NCBI RefSeq assembly: GCF_000234665.1
Contig: NC_018324.1
Span: forward strand, 677,501 to 741,500
Reading direction: 5' to 3'
From: Leishmania mexicana MHOM/GT/2001/U1103
Lineage: Eukaryota > Euglenozoa > Kinetoplastea > Trypanosomatida > Trypanosomatidae
Length of the DNA: 64,000 bases
The notes below the pieces were generated by a model. It worked only from the letters and a program-made list of their open reading frames with translations. It did not search any database and was not told the DNA's origin. Within the stretch, counting starts at the first letter, position 1. Each line of letters starts with the position of its first letter. Positions 47,962-58,691 of this stretch are shown here, piece after piece. The position numbers were made by a program, and so were the translations under genes.

Positions 47962-49257
47962 TCAGTGGAGAAGATAGTTGCGCTTCACGTGGGTTGGGAG
48001 CTTCGCATCGAGGCGCGGGTTCACCACCTGTAGCGCGCCGAGATCCCTTGACGTCTTACCCAGCCGCCGGAGCACGTCGTCCAAAGTGCGTCGATTCGAC
48101 CGCTTCGCAGTACGCCCCTGCGACTCCTCCAGCTGCTCTCGCAGTTCATCACCGCGCAGACCCATCTTCGACTCATTCAGCTGTTCCTTGCTGCCGGCGA
48201 AGAAGTCCTTCCAGTAGACGTCGTCATAGTAGCCTTTCTTGAGATGGTCTGGCATGCGGTTGTCCACAACGCGGTTCGGCATGAAGATGCCGTCCTTGCC
48301 GGGTGGGTGCATCGCCATCATACCCTTTCGACGACGCATCTCTTCGAGGTACGGGTATATATTGTACACAAGGCTGTGCGGCACCTTTCCGCGACTCGCC
48401 GCGATTTCGCTGACGCTACGCAAAGCCCTCACAGCCTCGAAAACGCCTTCAACGGTGTGCGTCGGCGCCTTGGGGTTGTTGGACGCCTTCAGGTTGATCT
48501 TGCATCCAGCGTTCTGAAAGCCAAAGGCACAGAGGATGTCTGCTACGCGGAAGTTCGCTATGATACGCCGTGCCGGGTAGAGCAGCACTCGCGCACCATC
48601 GGCATTGATGCGAACAGGATACATGGGGCCCTCTTGCTCCAAGTCCACGGCGATGATGTTCGAGAAAGCCTCGCGAATCGCCTCGTTGCGGGCCTCCTGC
48701 GTGCTCGGCGCTACCGCGCGTCCAAAGCCTGCGATGCCCTTGCCGGTGCCCACGTACAAGACACAGTAAATCCACTGACGATGGTCTTTTGGGCTAAACT
48801 TCACGACCCGCATATCATATGCGACGATGTTGAGCTGGAAGTTGCAAAGAAACCGGCCGCGGTGTTCTTGCGGAATGAGCTCCGGTGTCAGCCAGGTGTT
48901 GGAGCGCCACTGATTGTACTCCGTGTTTAGCTTGTGCTTCCACTGAAAGCCCTCCGGGTAGAGGTCCGGCACAATCCTGTACTCGTTATACAGGTCAACG
49001 CCATTGTCCATGCCCTTCAGCCCTTTGCTGTCCGCGGCGTGTGCAACAGCCTCAGCAGAGTCGCGGGTGTCGCGGAAGTAGAGTGAGGTGCCGGTCTCGA
49101 GGTTGACGAACGGGTTGCGCATCTTCTCAAAACGGCGGCGCGTGGCACTCCCGGGCTTCATCCAGGTATAGTAAATGCGAGGGATGCCGCCACGCATTGT
49201 ACCCTTCGTCGCGAACGACGTCAGGTTCTTGGCGGCGGCGCAGGTTGGGCGAAGCAT
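47962..49257 (-). CDS. Mitochondrial small-subunit ribosomal protein uS5m, 431 aa
   Basis: This protein should belong to the mitoribosome small subunit near the decoding/mRNA-entry region. The ATG at 49255-49257 (MLRPTCAAAKNLTSFATKG) gives a presequence-like N-terminus with no acidic residues in the first 40. The S5 double-stranded-RNA-binding fold appears at about 140-205, with WIYCVLYVGTGKGIAGFGRA and ARNEAIREAFSNI. The C-terminal S5 domain follows at about 220-280: LYPARRIIANFRVADILCAF, then GCKINLKASNN and TVEGVFEAVRALRS. Long N- and C-terminal additions (about 130 and 150 residues) are typical of the protein-rich kinetoplastid mitoribosome. An upstream in-frame extension of 49 codons has no presequence character and was not used. 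Confidence 0.93.
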   Translation of the reverse strand: MLRPTCAAAKNLTSFATKGTMRGGIPRIYYTWMKPGSATRRRFEKMRNPFVNLETGTSLYFRDTRDSAEAVAHAADSKGLKGMDNGVDLYNEYRIVPDLYPEGFQWKHKLNTEYNQWRSNTWLTPELIPQEHRGRFLCNFQLNIVAYDMRVVKFSPKDHRQWIYCVLYVGTGKGIAGFGRAVAPSTQEARNEAIREAFSNIIAVDLEQEGPMYPVRINADGARVLLYPARRIIANFRVADILCAFGFQNAGCKINLKASNNPKAPTHTVEGVFEAVRALRSVSEIAASRGKVPHSLVYNIYPYLEEMRRRKGMMAMHPPGKDGIFMPNRVVDNRMPDHLKKGYYDDVYWKDFFAGSKEQLNESKMGLRGDELREQLEESQGRTAKRSNRRTLDDVLRRLGKTSRDLGALQVVNPRLDAKLPTHVKRNYLLH

Positions 49258-50892
49258 CCTTATCCAGTCAAGATCGAAAACGAAGAAACAACGCTCCGAA
49301 AAACCGGAGATGAAAAGAAACGAACCAGAGGGGAAGGCAGCCAGCAAGCATGGAAGGCCACAGGCGAAATACAGGTCGTCGGTGTAATGTGTGTTCCTGC
49401 GCAAACGCCCTTGCTGCTCCAGCTACGATCACAGACCCCACACGCACGCTCGGCGTCTGCGCAATGGCCAGGGCTCCAACGAGCTCGGTCGGCTTCCCTG
49501 TTCGTTCCCCCACTATTCACGATTCCGCTCCCCTGATGCCGAAGGCAAGCTAAGCGGCCGTGCAGCAAAGAAAACGCATGGTGGTAGTGCGTCAGGCAGA
49601 ACAAAGAGCGTTGGAGAGAGATGATGGGAATGGCAGAAGGGTGAAGTTCGGAGAGGCGCAGGTGACAGAAAGCATGACCACGTCACACAACGGATGAAAT
49701 GCGCACGGCAGAATCGAGCAGAGATCCGGTAAGGAACGACGCCGTGCCCCTCCGCTCGCTCGCCCGCCCGCTACCTGATCGAGTCACACGAAAGCGCGAG
49801 TGTCAGCGCAACAGATGGGACAGCATGTTCAGCCCTCTCTCTCCCCTCCCTTCCTCCCTGCGCGCTTCTCGTTTTCCTTTACAGAGGGATGCGTGCCTTC
49901 TGCCGAGTGACAACGTTTGCACTGACGGGGCATCGCCGCCCATTTTTTCCTCTCGTTGACGATTTGTCGTGCGTTGAGCGTATTCTCCTCCCTTCTCGTT
50001 CGCGCAATTCGATCAGCTGCCTGTCAGCCCTCTCTCCCTCTCTGCTTTTGCTTCGTTTCCTCACCGCTTTGCACATGTGCACCTGTGAGCACTCCTCGGA
50101 CGGGTCGTGCGCGCGTGCCTGCGAAGGTATCTGTGCGCATGCGTATGTGTGTGCTGAGACCAGGAAGAGAGGGACAGTGCCATCGCACTGTCGTTTCGCT
50201 TAGCTTTCACGCCTTTTCATGGAGGCCCCCAGCGCGGCCCGACACTCTTCAAATAGAAGATGATCTCGCCTCGTTCTTTCAGCGACGGAAAGATGCAGGC
50301 ACACTCCGTGAGCGAGAGAGAAAGACAGGGGTCAGAGGTTCAACATCGCACCAGCAACTACTCGAGCACTGCAGAATGCAGCGAGGCGGGAAGAAAACGA
50401 GGGGAGATGCAAAAGAACGTACGAAAGCAGGTGAGCGCAAGAAAAGCTGATGCAACACATGCCTGAAACTGTGTGCGTTGGAGAGGAGCTGTCAGGTGCT
50501 GAGGAAAGGAAGGGGAAGCCGGGAAAAGAAAAGAGTGGGGCAAGAGAAGTCGATTCCCCTTCCTCCCTCCCTCCCCCTTTCCCATTCATCGCTCACATGC
50601 ACTTGCTGGCTGCCTCCTCTGCGGGTTGGCTGGGAAGCACCAACAAAAAAAGAGAGAAATGCAAACGTCCATGAAGTGATCATGCGCCGTCATGTGTACA
50701 CACCGCCACCACCACACACAAGAAACCGTTTGCAGCAGCAGGAAGGGCGGTCGTCGCATCAAGGAAGAAAAGGGAAGAGCTGAGAAGCGTGGAGTCAAGC
50801 ACGACCGGTGGGAGCAAACGAGCGGCAAGACGAGAAGAGTGCGGCAGTCGACCAGCCGAGCCCCCCCCGTCGTCTCTTCGTCACTGTCTGTC
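49258..50892 (-). other. Spacer between the major vault protein gene and the uS5m gene
   Basis: No gene is supported. A pyrimidine-rich tract on the minus strand covers about 49270-49335 directly before the uS5m start and probably serves trans-splicing. Sequence at 49390-49560 is not repetitive but lacks coding character. Further purine blocks lie at about 50300-50420 and 50505-50550. Confidence 0.55.
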
Positions 50893-53523
50893 TCAGGCAT
50901 GTCCAACAAGGCCGCTCGCTGCCTTGAAGAGGTTGATGGGCGAGCTGCCATCCGTCACAAGGTAGCCCTCCAGCCCGAGACTCGCCAGCAGCTTCGCCTG
51001 TAGCTCGGGCGCGGCCCTGGCGATCTCCGCAATCGTCTCCGGCCCCAGCGCTGCAACCACCCTGCCCATTAGCGTGTGTCGCACCTCCTCAAGCGCCTTT
51101 TCGTAGGTCAGCGTTATCGCGGCCACCTTCTCCTCCTGGTCGGCGAGCAGCAGCCGCTTCCTGTTCTGCATCTCGTTCATGGTGTTGTAGAGCAGCAACT
51201 CCTTGGCAGCCCGTACGGTGGCCGCCTCAACCGAGGCCTCGCTCTCGATGCGTGAGGCGGAGGACAGCGCCTCTGCTATGGCCTTGGACTTGCCGGAGCT
51301 GACAATGGCAAGCCCGTTGCTCTCCGCGTCAAGCAGCACGCGCCGCTGCTCCTCGTTGGCCACCTTATCGTGCATTCGCTGTCGCTCAAGTCGCCCACGC
51401 GCCTCCTGCTCACGCGCCATGGCCACCTGCTGCGCCTCGGCCTCCTGCGCGTGGGTGGTGATTTCAATCGCCATTTTCACGGACTTCTGCAGTCCCTGCC
51501 GTGTGCGCTCATCGAGCACCTCCATCTCCTGCGTATCCACCGACGTGACGACGAGGTGGTTCGCTGGAAAACGGAGGAAGCCATTCGGCTGGCCGGTGGC
51601 GGGATTCACGTCGAACACGGCACGCCGCAGGCACCGCGCGCTGTTCTTGTGGAACTCCTCGAACGGCATGGAGGCGACGGCGGCACGGATGCGGCTGGCA
51701 ATGTAAGAGCACGCGTCGCCCACAAAGTCGTTCACGCTGAAGCACTCCTTGGCCGCCTCCGTGTCGCCGGGGGTGACGTCAAAGTACCAGTCATAGCAGA
51801 GCTGCAGGGCGAGCTGCGCGTGGTCACGCGTCTCGACGTGCACAACGTCTGTCATATTGGAGGGGCCGAGGAAGAGGTGCAGGGCGGTGATGTAGTGTGT
51901 CTGCTTCGGCATACACTTTGTTGGCTTCGCGGGATCCCACGGGGAGCCGGAGAGCGACACCACCGTGAAGGCCTCGTCCGGTTCAAGGAGCACGCGATCC
52001 GGCCCAAAGACGATACGCGTCATCTGTGTCTTGTAGTTGTAAAGCTGTGTCACGCTTCGATAGGGAATGTGGTAGGATACTGCCCGTTCCGTCTGCCCCT
52101 GCAGCACCTTTCGCTCTTTGTCACGCTCGAGCTCAATGTAGGCAGCGTGGCTGACTAGCTGCGCCAGGTGCCGCTCCACCTGCGCGGAGAGTGGCTTTTC
52201 CCACACCTCCTCCTCGGCGGTCAGCAGGTAGCTGCACGGGCCTGGGATGCACCGCACCACGCCAGTGACGCTGTTCCGGACGTACAGGCCGTCCCCCTCA
52301 CTGAGCAGGTAGGGTCGCCGCACCTCCGCGCCAGTCTTTGCGTTGGGAACGACACGCATGAGGTCCGACGGAATGAAGGAGCAGGGGCCCTGCACCAGCC
52401 ACCGATCTCCGTCGTAGCGCTGCACCGGCGGCGTGCAGGACGAGTCCGTGAAGTTGCCCAGCGCTGTCACAAGCACTGCTTCCTGCTCGCAAAGTAGGTA
52501 GGCGGATCGCGGATAATCCTTCTCCAGCGTCTCGCCCGGCATGAGGAAAAAAGACGCGTCCGTGACGATCCTGCGCGCACCACCGCCCGCGTTGCCGTCG
52601 TCGCCGACGGAGTTGAGAATGACGGCGTACTGCGAGGCCGTCACGTGCGTGCGCCTCACCGTCTTCAGCAGCTTGTCGTAGGGGTGCAGCACAAAGCAGG
52701 GGCACATATCGCCCGTGACCAGGAATGGCTCGTTTGCCTTCCGAGTGATACCCTTTTCGCGAAACGGGGTGCGGGGGTCGGCATACGTCTTGGTCGGCTG
52801 CACATGTAACCCCTCCTCGGTGCCAAACACGATGCCCTCCGCGAAGCGCTGAAGGCTCTCAAAGGGCTGCAAAAAGTGCATCCCTTCAGCAACGTACATG
52901 TACTTGTCGCCGGCGTAGTGCTTCAGACCCGTCACGCTGTCCGTGAAAGTCTCGCTTGTCGTGCACCACAGCGCTGAGCCACGCTCGACCGTGTAGGCCG
53001 TCACCTCGTCCTCGATGCGCTCCTCAACGCGGGGGTAGTAGGTGCCGGGGCCGCAGAAGAGGTAGCGCTCACCAGCTTCGCGGCGAACCGGGGATGGCGA
53101 CGAGTTGCTGGCGCTGCATACCGGCACGTTGTAGGCGGTGAGCACCTGAATCTGCAGCGCAGTCCGCGCCGAGAGGACTTTGAGATCCTCTATTTTTACC
53201 ACCGCCTCCTCGGGATAGAGAGGAAAAGGCGGCACGTGCCAGCGGTACTCCTCCTCGCCAGAGCGCACCTGCACCTGCCCATACGCGTCTCGTACCGGCT
53301 GTGCGATGCCGGTGGCCGGGTCAACGGCGGTGCGGTGCGGGTTGGCGACCAGGCAGTACTGTGTTGGCGGCACCACTACAAACTTCGTGGGAGGCAGCGC
53401 AACCGACTCGTGGGACGCAACGGGGCGATTCAGTGGCCCGAGGATAAGCTCGGTCGTGTTGGTGTTCAAATTCGTGAGGTGGGCGTACTCCTGAGGGCCA
53501 AGTCGCACCACCGTCTCCGTCAT
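50893..53523 (-). CDS. MVP: Major vault protein, 876 aa
   Basis: MVP forms the shell of the vault ribonucleoprotein particle, a cytoplasmic barrel of about 78 copies. The ATG at 53521-53523 gives [20 protein letters not shown], equivalent to the start of the first vault repeat. The N-terminal half (about 1-520) holds the tandem beta repeats, for example [40 protein letters not shown] and [21 protein letters not shown] shoulder (SPFH-like) domain follows at about 525-645. The long Ala/Glu/Arg cap helix runs from about 650 to 800. The C-terminus [20 protein letters not shown] matches the vault cap closure sequence. The length is near that of animal MVP (about 890). Kinetoplastids keep MVP paralogs; which one this is cannot be told. 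The longer frame upstream contains a HTHTHAHS repeat and is not used. Confidence 0.96.
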   Translation of the reverse strand: MTETVVRLGPQEYAHLTNLNTNTTELILGPLNRPVASHESVALPPTKFVVVPPTQYCLVANPHRTAVDPATGIAQPVRDAYGQVQVRSGEEEYRWHVPPFPLYPEEAVVKIEDLKVLSARTALQIQVLTAYNVPVCSASNSSPSPVRREAGERYLFCGPGTYYPRVEERIEDEVTAYTVERGSALWCTTSETFTDSVTGLKHYAGDKYMYVAEGMHFLQPFESLQRFAEGIVFGTEEGLHVQPTKTYADPRTPFREKGITRKANEPFLVTGDMCPCFVLHPYDKLLKTVRRTHVTASQYAVILNSVGDDGNAGGGARRIVTDASFFLMPGETLEKDYPRSAYLLCEQEAVLVTALGNFTDSSCTPPVQRYDGDRWLVQGPCSFIPSDLMRVVPNAKTGAEVRRPYLLSEGDGLYVRNSVTGVVRCIPGPCSYLLTAEEEVWEKPLSAQVERHLAQLVSHAAYIELERDKERKVLQGQTERAVSYHIPYRSVTQLYNYKTQMTRIVFGPDRVLLEPDEAFTVVSLSGSPWDPAKPTKCMPKQTHYITALHLFLGPSNMTDVVHVETRDHAQLALQLCYDWYFDVTPGDTEAAKECFSVNDFVGDACSYIASRIRAAVASMPFEEFHKNSARCLRRAVFDVNPATGQPNGFLRFPANHLVVTSVDTQEMEVLDERTRQGLQKSVKMAIEITTHAQEAEAQQVAMAREQEARGRLERQRMHDKVANEEQRRVLLDAESNGLAIVSSGKSKAIAEALSSASRIESEASVEAATVRAAKELLLYNTMNEMQNRKRLLLADQEEKVAAITLTYEKALEEVRHTLMGRVVAALGPETIAEIARAAPELQAKLLASLGLEGYLVTDGSSPINLFKAASGLVGHA

Positions 53524-55057
53524 GGCTCTGAGACCGGCTATCTGCGTTGCAGCCTTGTGCTGGGCACCTGTATTGGTGAAGGCAAATGAGTGTGCGTGTG
53601 TGTGTGTAAAAAAAAGGAAGCAGGCGGAGGAGAACACAAAGTGACGTGGTGTTATTTCGGTCCAGTGCGTCGGTGGAAGTTTGTGTGTGTGCCGCGTCGC
53701 CTGCTGCAACCTTTTTTATATCGATGCTGCTGCTCCCTCTTTTTCCGTCTGCGTGCCCCTTCTTCCCCTGGCGCTCACAACGTCGCTGGCCGTCGCAACG
53801 CTTCTGCAAGGCTGGCTACAGCGCGAGAACCACACATACACACACAAAAAAGAGCACACTATGTCACCAAGACGTGATACGTGGCATATCCGCAGAGAAG
53901 AGAGGGAGAGTCAAAGGTGACGGTTATCGGAGGAGAGGGGCACCTTCAGCAGAATGGGTGAAGGACAAGAGAGGGGGCAGGAGAGGAGGGCGGCAGCAGC
54001 AGCAGCAGAGCTCAGAGATTTCTCTGAGGAAGAAGAACAAAACCCACCACAGCTGCTGAAATATAAAAAAAAGCAACGGTAGACAGGAGGAGGTGCAGGA
54101 GCGGTTCTTCCTTTTTTGATTGTGGTGTCACCGTCCACATCGCATGGCTAGCCTTTCCCGCCCCCCCCTCTCGGTCCCCATCTCCATCACGTGGAGTGCG
54201 AGACACTTCGGCACAGAAGACTCAAGCCGAAAAGGCACACCATCACCTATCCTGGTCCGATGTTCGTCGTCAGCTCGCCGGTACCAGAGAGCGAGTCGAG
54301 GAAGTCGAGGGAAAAGGGGGGCTTACGGCGTGTCCTGACAGCTCACATGAAGGGCAAGAAAGTAAAAGGAAGCGAGTCTTGCCACCTTCGCCTTCTTCTC
54401 CGTCTTCCCCGCTGTGGGTGCAGGAGTGTGCACGACGTACACGACCGCGGCTGCCATAGACCTCGGGACTGCCGCTCTGGTTCCTCACTGCCTTGTCTAC
54501 CTCTCCACCGCCTCACGTGTGTGCATCCTTGCCTCAGAGACGCACTGCTACCTCATAGACCTTTGGCCATCCCTATACTGTGTGTTGTTCTCTTCTTTTT
54601 TGCGGTTCTTCTTACAGCTGCCGCAGAGGCACCACAGTCGGTTCGGCAGCAGCAACACGACGAGAAGCAAGAATGGCGCGAAACATAACACCCTCGCTCG
54701 AGAGCGCGCGCCACAAGGCGCACAAAACGTCGGCCGCACCAACCAAGAAAGCCGCGCGCGATTCAAGCTGGCTCCTGCCGCCACACACAAACATACACCC
54801 GCGATCAGGGTTGTTTCATGTCTTTCTTTCGCTGCCATAGTCGTGTCTTGGTGAGCGTGCCATCGCGGGCGCACGGCGACTAAGCGTTAAAGCGAGTCAG
54901 TTAAGCGTAGTTACAATGGTAAAAGGAAAAGGACCCCACGCTGGCTTGCCGGCCAATGCCCCCCCCCCGACACCTCACGTCCGCAGGCAGCACAGGCGCA
55001 CACAACCACCACACATGGCAGTCCCCATAGAGCCACGCTTCGCTCCACTCTTCATCC
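53524..55057 (-). other. Spacer between the NOC3-like gene and the major vault protein gene
   Basis: No gene is supported. The spacer includes a pyrimidine tract for MVP (53606-53640), a (GCA) run near 53990-54008, a C7 run at about 54961-54968 and mixed low-complexity sequence. Open frames on both strands are short and Arg/Ser/His-rich. Confidence 0.55.
53568..53640 (-). promoter_or_regulatory. Putative polypyrimidine tract and spliced-leader acceptor for MVP
   Basis: A pyrimidine-rich tract including a T8 run (minus strand, 53640-53606) is followed by a CA repeat without AG, then the first AG at 53569-53568, about 45 nt before the ATG. Confidence 0.45.
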
Positions 55058-56962
55058 TCACGCGACCTCGTACGCCTGCGCCTCCTCGCGCTGTCGCTTC
55101 CGCACCTCCGCCTTCAAGGCGGTCGGCAGCGGGGCGGTAGGCTTGAGGTTGCCGAGCGATGGATCGTACTCCTCCATCACCTCGTACGGGCCGAGCGCGT
55201 CCAGCTGCTTCGTCACGACGGGGGCCTGCCCATGCTGGTGTTTGGATACCTTGTGGTAATGCTTGCACATCGTCTCTGCCACCTGGCGCAGTGTCGGGTG
55301 GTAGCTGTGCGAAAGGAGGCTCAGCTCCCACGTGAAAGAGCTATCCGCGTTGGCCGAGGCAGTCTGCAGTGCTTCCGGGTTGTAGGCGCCACGGCCAGCG
55401 ATGACGTTGTCGCTGCCGCCCACGATAACACCCCCTGCAAGTGGGTAGCGTAGCACAACGCGGTGGCACAGCGCGAGGATGGACATGGCGATGTGCGGCG
55501 GGCACGACGGGGCCGCCTGCATGAGACGGCGCAGGATGGCTGTCACGCGCGCCACTGGCAGATGCTTCTGCGTGAGCACCAGTAGGTCAACGGCACGCAG
55601 CACGAGACCGACGTGAAAGGTCCACTCACGACTCGCGTTCTGGTGCACGAACACCCCCTGCGTCATGGACTGGGCAATCGAAAAGGCCTGGGACGACAGC
55701 GACCCGGCAGACGACGTCGACCCCTGCGACGCCACTTCGTCCATGTCGCCGTTGGAGGCCTCTTGCTCCTCCTCACGCGTCATCTTCGCCGAGGACGATG
55801 ACTCAGCCGACGGCAACTCGAGCGCCTCGCCAAGACAACGAAAGAGGACCTCGTGAAAGTAGCTCAGATCGACACGCCACTCCGAGGCGGTCGACGTGGC
55901 GTCCCGCTGCGCTAACGTCGCCACCGCCACCAGCGCATGCAGCCGCGTGGTCACTGAGGTCGCCGCCTCCTCCTCGTACTTGTCATCGACATTGTCGCCG
56001 TCGCTACCGCCCTCCGTGCCGCCCACGCGTAGGCGTGTTCGTGATGCGCCTCCGCCCTTCACTAAGTCCTTCAGTGCCTCCATCAGCTGCTGGTAGAGCT
56101 CCAAGTTCACCAGCGGCGCAAACTTCACGAGCCCCTCCAGCGTCGGGGCCAAGATCTTCGTTTGATGCACCGGCGAGCACGTCTTCGATGCCTCGATGAC
56201 GCGTAGGTAGATGACAAAGATGCGGTGCAAGATGCGAGTCTGCTTCGCTGCAATCTCGGCACGGTCGCGGCGAGCCTTGGACTTCTGCAACTGACGTGCC
56301 AACTCCTTGTCTTCCTTCTTGAGCCGCTTGTTCTTCGCCTTCTCCTCCGTCAAGTCGTCGCGGTGAACGTCCACCATGGCCACGCGCACGTGGAGGAGCA
56401 GGTTCAGCAGCTTTGGGTTCATCGCATAGCTGCGCTTACGCACAATGCGCAGCAATGCTCCTACAATGTGCTCCGTCGTGTCCGAGACCTTCTGGCCATC
56501 AAGCAGCTCGGAGAGGGCCGTCTGACATGGTTGGGCAACACGCACCGACTTGCTGTTGGCGAAGTCGATCGCGAGGGACAGGAGTGCGTCGGCATGATTG
56601 AACTCCGGCGCGGAGCTCTTCACGAGTCGCGCGCACAGACGGCTACCGAGCGCCTGCTGCTCCGGGTGCAACTTGCGCGAGAGCTTTCGAAGCAGTTGCA
56701 GGAAGTGTGTGTACTGTGTGAGGATCTCGTGTTCGAGCTTCTGAACATTGTACACCTCTTTTTGCTTGCGCTGGCCGCCGCCATCTTCGCTTTCAAGGGT
56801 GCTGGAGATGCGATAGCTCGGAATGACGTCGCACAATATAGTACACTCCTCATTCAAGTTCTGCACCAGTTCGCCGTAGTCAGCCACTGTTTTGTTGTGC
56901 AGGGCATACAGTGATTTGAGCTGCCCCTGCAGATAGCTCGTGTTCATCAAATAGCGTTGCAT
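55058..56962 (-). CDS. NOC3: NOC3-like nucleolar complex protein (CBF/MAK21 family), 634 aa
   Basis: NOC3 pairs with NOC2 to mature and export pre-60S particles. The ATG at 56960-56962 (MQRYLMNTSYLQGQLKSLYA) is used; the frame extends only four codons to a TTG. The N-terminal half carries the NOC3 signature: LCDVIPSYRISSTLES, YNVQKLEHEILTQYTHFLQL, LRKLSRKLHPEQQ, and then an Arg/Lys-rich helical segment KAKNKRLKKEDKELARQLQ that resembles the conserved 'KKxRK' stretch of the family. The second half has the CBF-like helical repeats with ILAPTLEGLVKFAPLVNLEL, LLVLTQKHLPVARVTAILRR and FTWELSLLSHSYHPTLRQVA. The long N-terminal region of yeast/animal NOC3 appears shortened. An acidic insert lies at about 315-345. 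The family call rests on remembered motifs but their order agrees throughout. Confidence 0.87.
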   Translation of the reverse strand: MQRYLMNTSYLQGQLKSLYALHNKTVADYGELVQNLNEECTILCDVIPSYRISSTLESEDGGGQRKQKEVYNVQKLEHEILTQYTHFLQLLRKLSRKLHPEQQALGSRLCARLVKSSAPEFNHADALLSLAIDFANSKSVRVAQPCQTALSELLDGQKVSDTTEHIVGALLRIVRKRSYAMNPKLLNLLLHVRVAMVDVHRDDLTEEKAKNKRLKKEDKELARQLQKSKARRDRAEIAAKQTRILHRIFVIYLRVIEASKTCSPVHQTKILAPTLEGLVKFAPLVNLELYQQLMEALKDLVKGGGASRTRLRVGGTEGGSDGDNVDDKYEEEAATSVTTRLHALVAVATLAQRDATSTASEWRVDLSYFHEVLFRCLGEALELPSAESSSSAKMTREEEQEASNGDMDEVASQGSTSSAGSLSSQAFSIAQSMTQGVFVHQNASREWTFHVGLVLRAVDLLVLTQKHLPVARVTAILRRLMQAAPSCPPHIAMSILALCHRVVLRYPLAGGVIVGGSDNVIAGRGAYNPEALQTASANADSSFTWELSLLSHSYHPTLRQVAETMCKHYHKVSKHQHGQAPVVTKQLDALGPYEVMEEYDPSLGNLKPTAPLPTALKAEVRKRQREEAQAYEVA

Positions 56963-57039
56963 GGCGACGAGCAAAAGTGTGGGTGGCGGGGTGTGAATGA
57001 GCTTCCGCTCTGCAGGTGGTCTCTTGTGTGGATGTGTGT

Positions 57040-57063
57040 CTGTGTTGGGGGAAGGGCAGAAGG
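57040..57063 (-). promoter_or_regulatory. Putative polypyrimidine tract and spliced-leader acceptor for NOC3-like gene
   Basis: A C/T-rich stretch on the minus strand is followed by AG at 57041-57040, about 78 nt before the ATG. The site is inferred from pattern. Confidence 0.4.
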
Positions 57064-58050
57064 CTCTTCGATCGTTTGTATGTCGCTACAAAGATGTCTC
57101 CCCCCTCTGCAAGGAACGAGTTGGGGCCGATGCGCTCTCCAATGCTCACACGTGCCGTCAACGGAGCTGCTGCGTAGCTTGCAAAGAGGAGCGCCCACAA
57201 AACAAACAGAAAAAAAATGTGCGCCCTCAGAGACGAGGCCAAAACACACCGCGCGAACACACACACACACACGCCACGCAGCGAGCCACTCGATTAGAAC
57301 GGAAATGAGGAAGAAGACACACGCAAAGAACCAAGAAAAGGAGCGCTCGCGCACAGTGTATCAGGCTTCGTCTGAGGAGCGTAAACAACAAAGAAGAGCG
57401 GAATGTGGCGGACCATACCACATGGAGTGGGCCATAGACGGAGGAAAGAGGAGAACGGTGGTGGCGGTGGGGTACATGTCTCTTGACCGGGTATCAGAAA
57501 TCTACGGGGGCAGGGAGGGGGCGCGATGGCGAACTCCGTGTATCGCAAACATCCTCCAGCAGCAGAAGCGTGCGCCGCAGAAACAAGGAAGGAGAAGAGA
57601 CGGCAAAGGATGAGGTGGTGGCAGAAGCGTATTATCCCCATCACTTCCGGGCACTCCCTTGCCCATGCCCCACAGAGCTCAGATTTCTTATGCATTCGTA
57701 TATTTCTTGTCTCGTTCGGGTATTTCTGCCGCCTCCAGCGGACGGCGACACACACACACACACACTCGCTCTTCGTGGCGGCTATCCGCGTGAAGAAGAG
57801 CTGCGGTGAATGGAGAAACGACATCGAGCGTCGAGACGAGCTGCACCGTCACACTGAAGGGAGGGAAGATTAACAAGCAAACAGGAGCCACGCAACCGTG
57901 GGGATCAAGACGGTAACGCGCGAAGCGGGGGGAGGAGGATAGCATTGCAGAATGGGCACAGATGTCCGCGTCAACTGTGTCCGTGCGTGCGTGGGTGCAC
58001 AATTGCAGCGAAGTCCATCGCCCAGACACCGACACCGGCGAAGGGCATGA

Positions 58051-58081
58051 TGACACAGCGTGGAAGCCAGCGACTGTGTCA
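58051..58081. other. Hairpin in the presumed 3' UTR of the Cys-rich membrane protein gene
   Basis: TGACACAG (58051-58058) and CTGTGTCA (58074-58081) are exact inverted repeats around a 15-nt loop that itself has a TGG/CCA pairing. The hairpin begins about 71 nt after the stop codon. Confidence 0.55.
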
Positions 58082-58151
58082 CGAGTGCACGTACTCGGGC
58101 AAACGCGCGCGCACACGAGACACACCCCCACGACTACCCCATCCTTGCTCG

Positions 58152-58691
58152 TCAGTAGTTGAAGTACTTCTCATTCAGGGACTGGAAGGCGGGAATGTAG
58201 TTCTTGATGATACCTAAGATGACAGCGAAGATGGTGAGTAGCACAAACGAAATGATGGAGTACTTGATCAGAGGCGCGTTGCGATCGTAGCACTCCGCCT
58301 TGATGGTTGACGTCCGCTTGCAGCTCTTCATCGTGCACGTGGCCGCCTCCAGCACGGCAATCACTTCGCACTCCTGCACCACAACGGTGTCGCTCAAGGG
58401 CCTTTCACCCTGAATCCCCTCGAAGAGGCGCGCCGTATCTGCGCGCACCTGCTGGCTAGAAATGTAGTCATTGCACATCTTGGTAGAGCACTCGTTGCAT
58501 GAGCTGACGGTCCACGACACATTCGTGAGCGGACTGCACCCACCCTGGTAGCAGCAGCGACACGTGCACACAATAGGGCTCGACAGCGACGACTCCGCAG
58601 TCGTGACGGCAGCGGCACGTAGGCTGCACACAATGGCCACAGCCAACAGCGCACGCACCACACCGAGTCGCCATCCGGCACAGACCGCCAT
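58152..58691 (-). CDS. Small Cys-rich type I membrane protein, 179 aa
   Basis: I do not recognise the family. The ATG at 58689-58691 begins a signal peptide (MAVCAGWRLG, then VVRALLAVAIVCSLRAAA) with likely cleavage near residues 27-29. The mature lumenal part (about 30-140) has twelve cysteines, at positions 42, 44, 46, 47, 52, 65, 68, 73, 108, 119, 124 and 134, an even number consistent with six disulfides. One N-glycosylation sequon is present (NVS, 57-59). A single membrane span lies at about 143-163 (KYSIISFVLLTIFAVILGII), and a short tail ends in LNEKYFNY with aromatic residues that could act in sorting. Size and layout suggest a surface or endomembrane protein; no enzyme motif is seen. 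Confidence 0.88.
   Translation of the reverse strand: MAVCAGWRLGVVRALLAVAIVCSLRAAAVTTAESSLSSPIVCTCRCCYQGGCSPLTNVSWTVSSCNECSTKMCNDYISSQQVRADTARLFEGIQGERPLSDTVVVQECEVIAVLEAATCTMKSCKRTSTIKAECYDRNAPLIKYSIISFVLLTIFAVILGIIKNYIPAFQSLNEKYFNY

Larger units (their letters stand above)
56963..58151 (-). other. Spacer between the Cys-rich membrane protein gene and the NOC3-like gene
   Basis: No gene is supported. The half next to NOC3 contains a pyrimidine tract (57042-57063) and CA runs (about 57259-57272, 57750-57765). The half next to the Cys-rich gene (about 57870-58150) is not repetitive and contains a long-stem hairpin (58051-58081). Confidence 0.55.
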
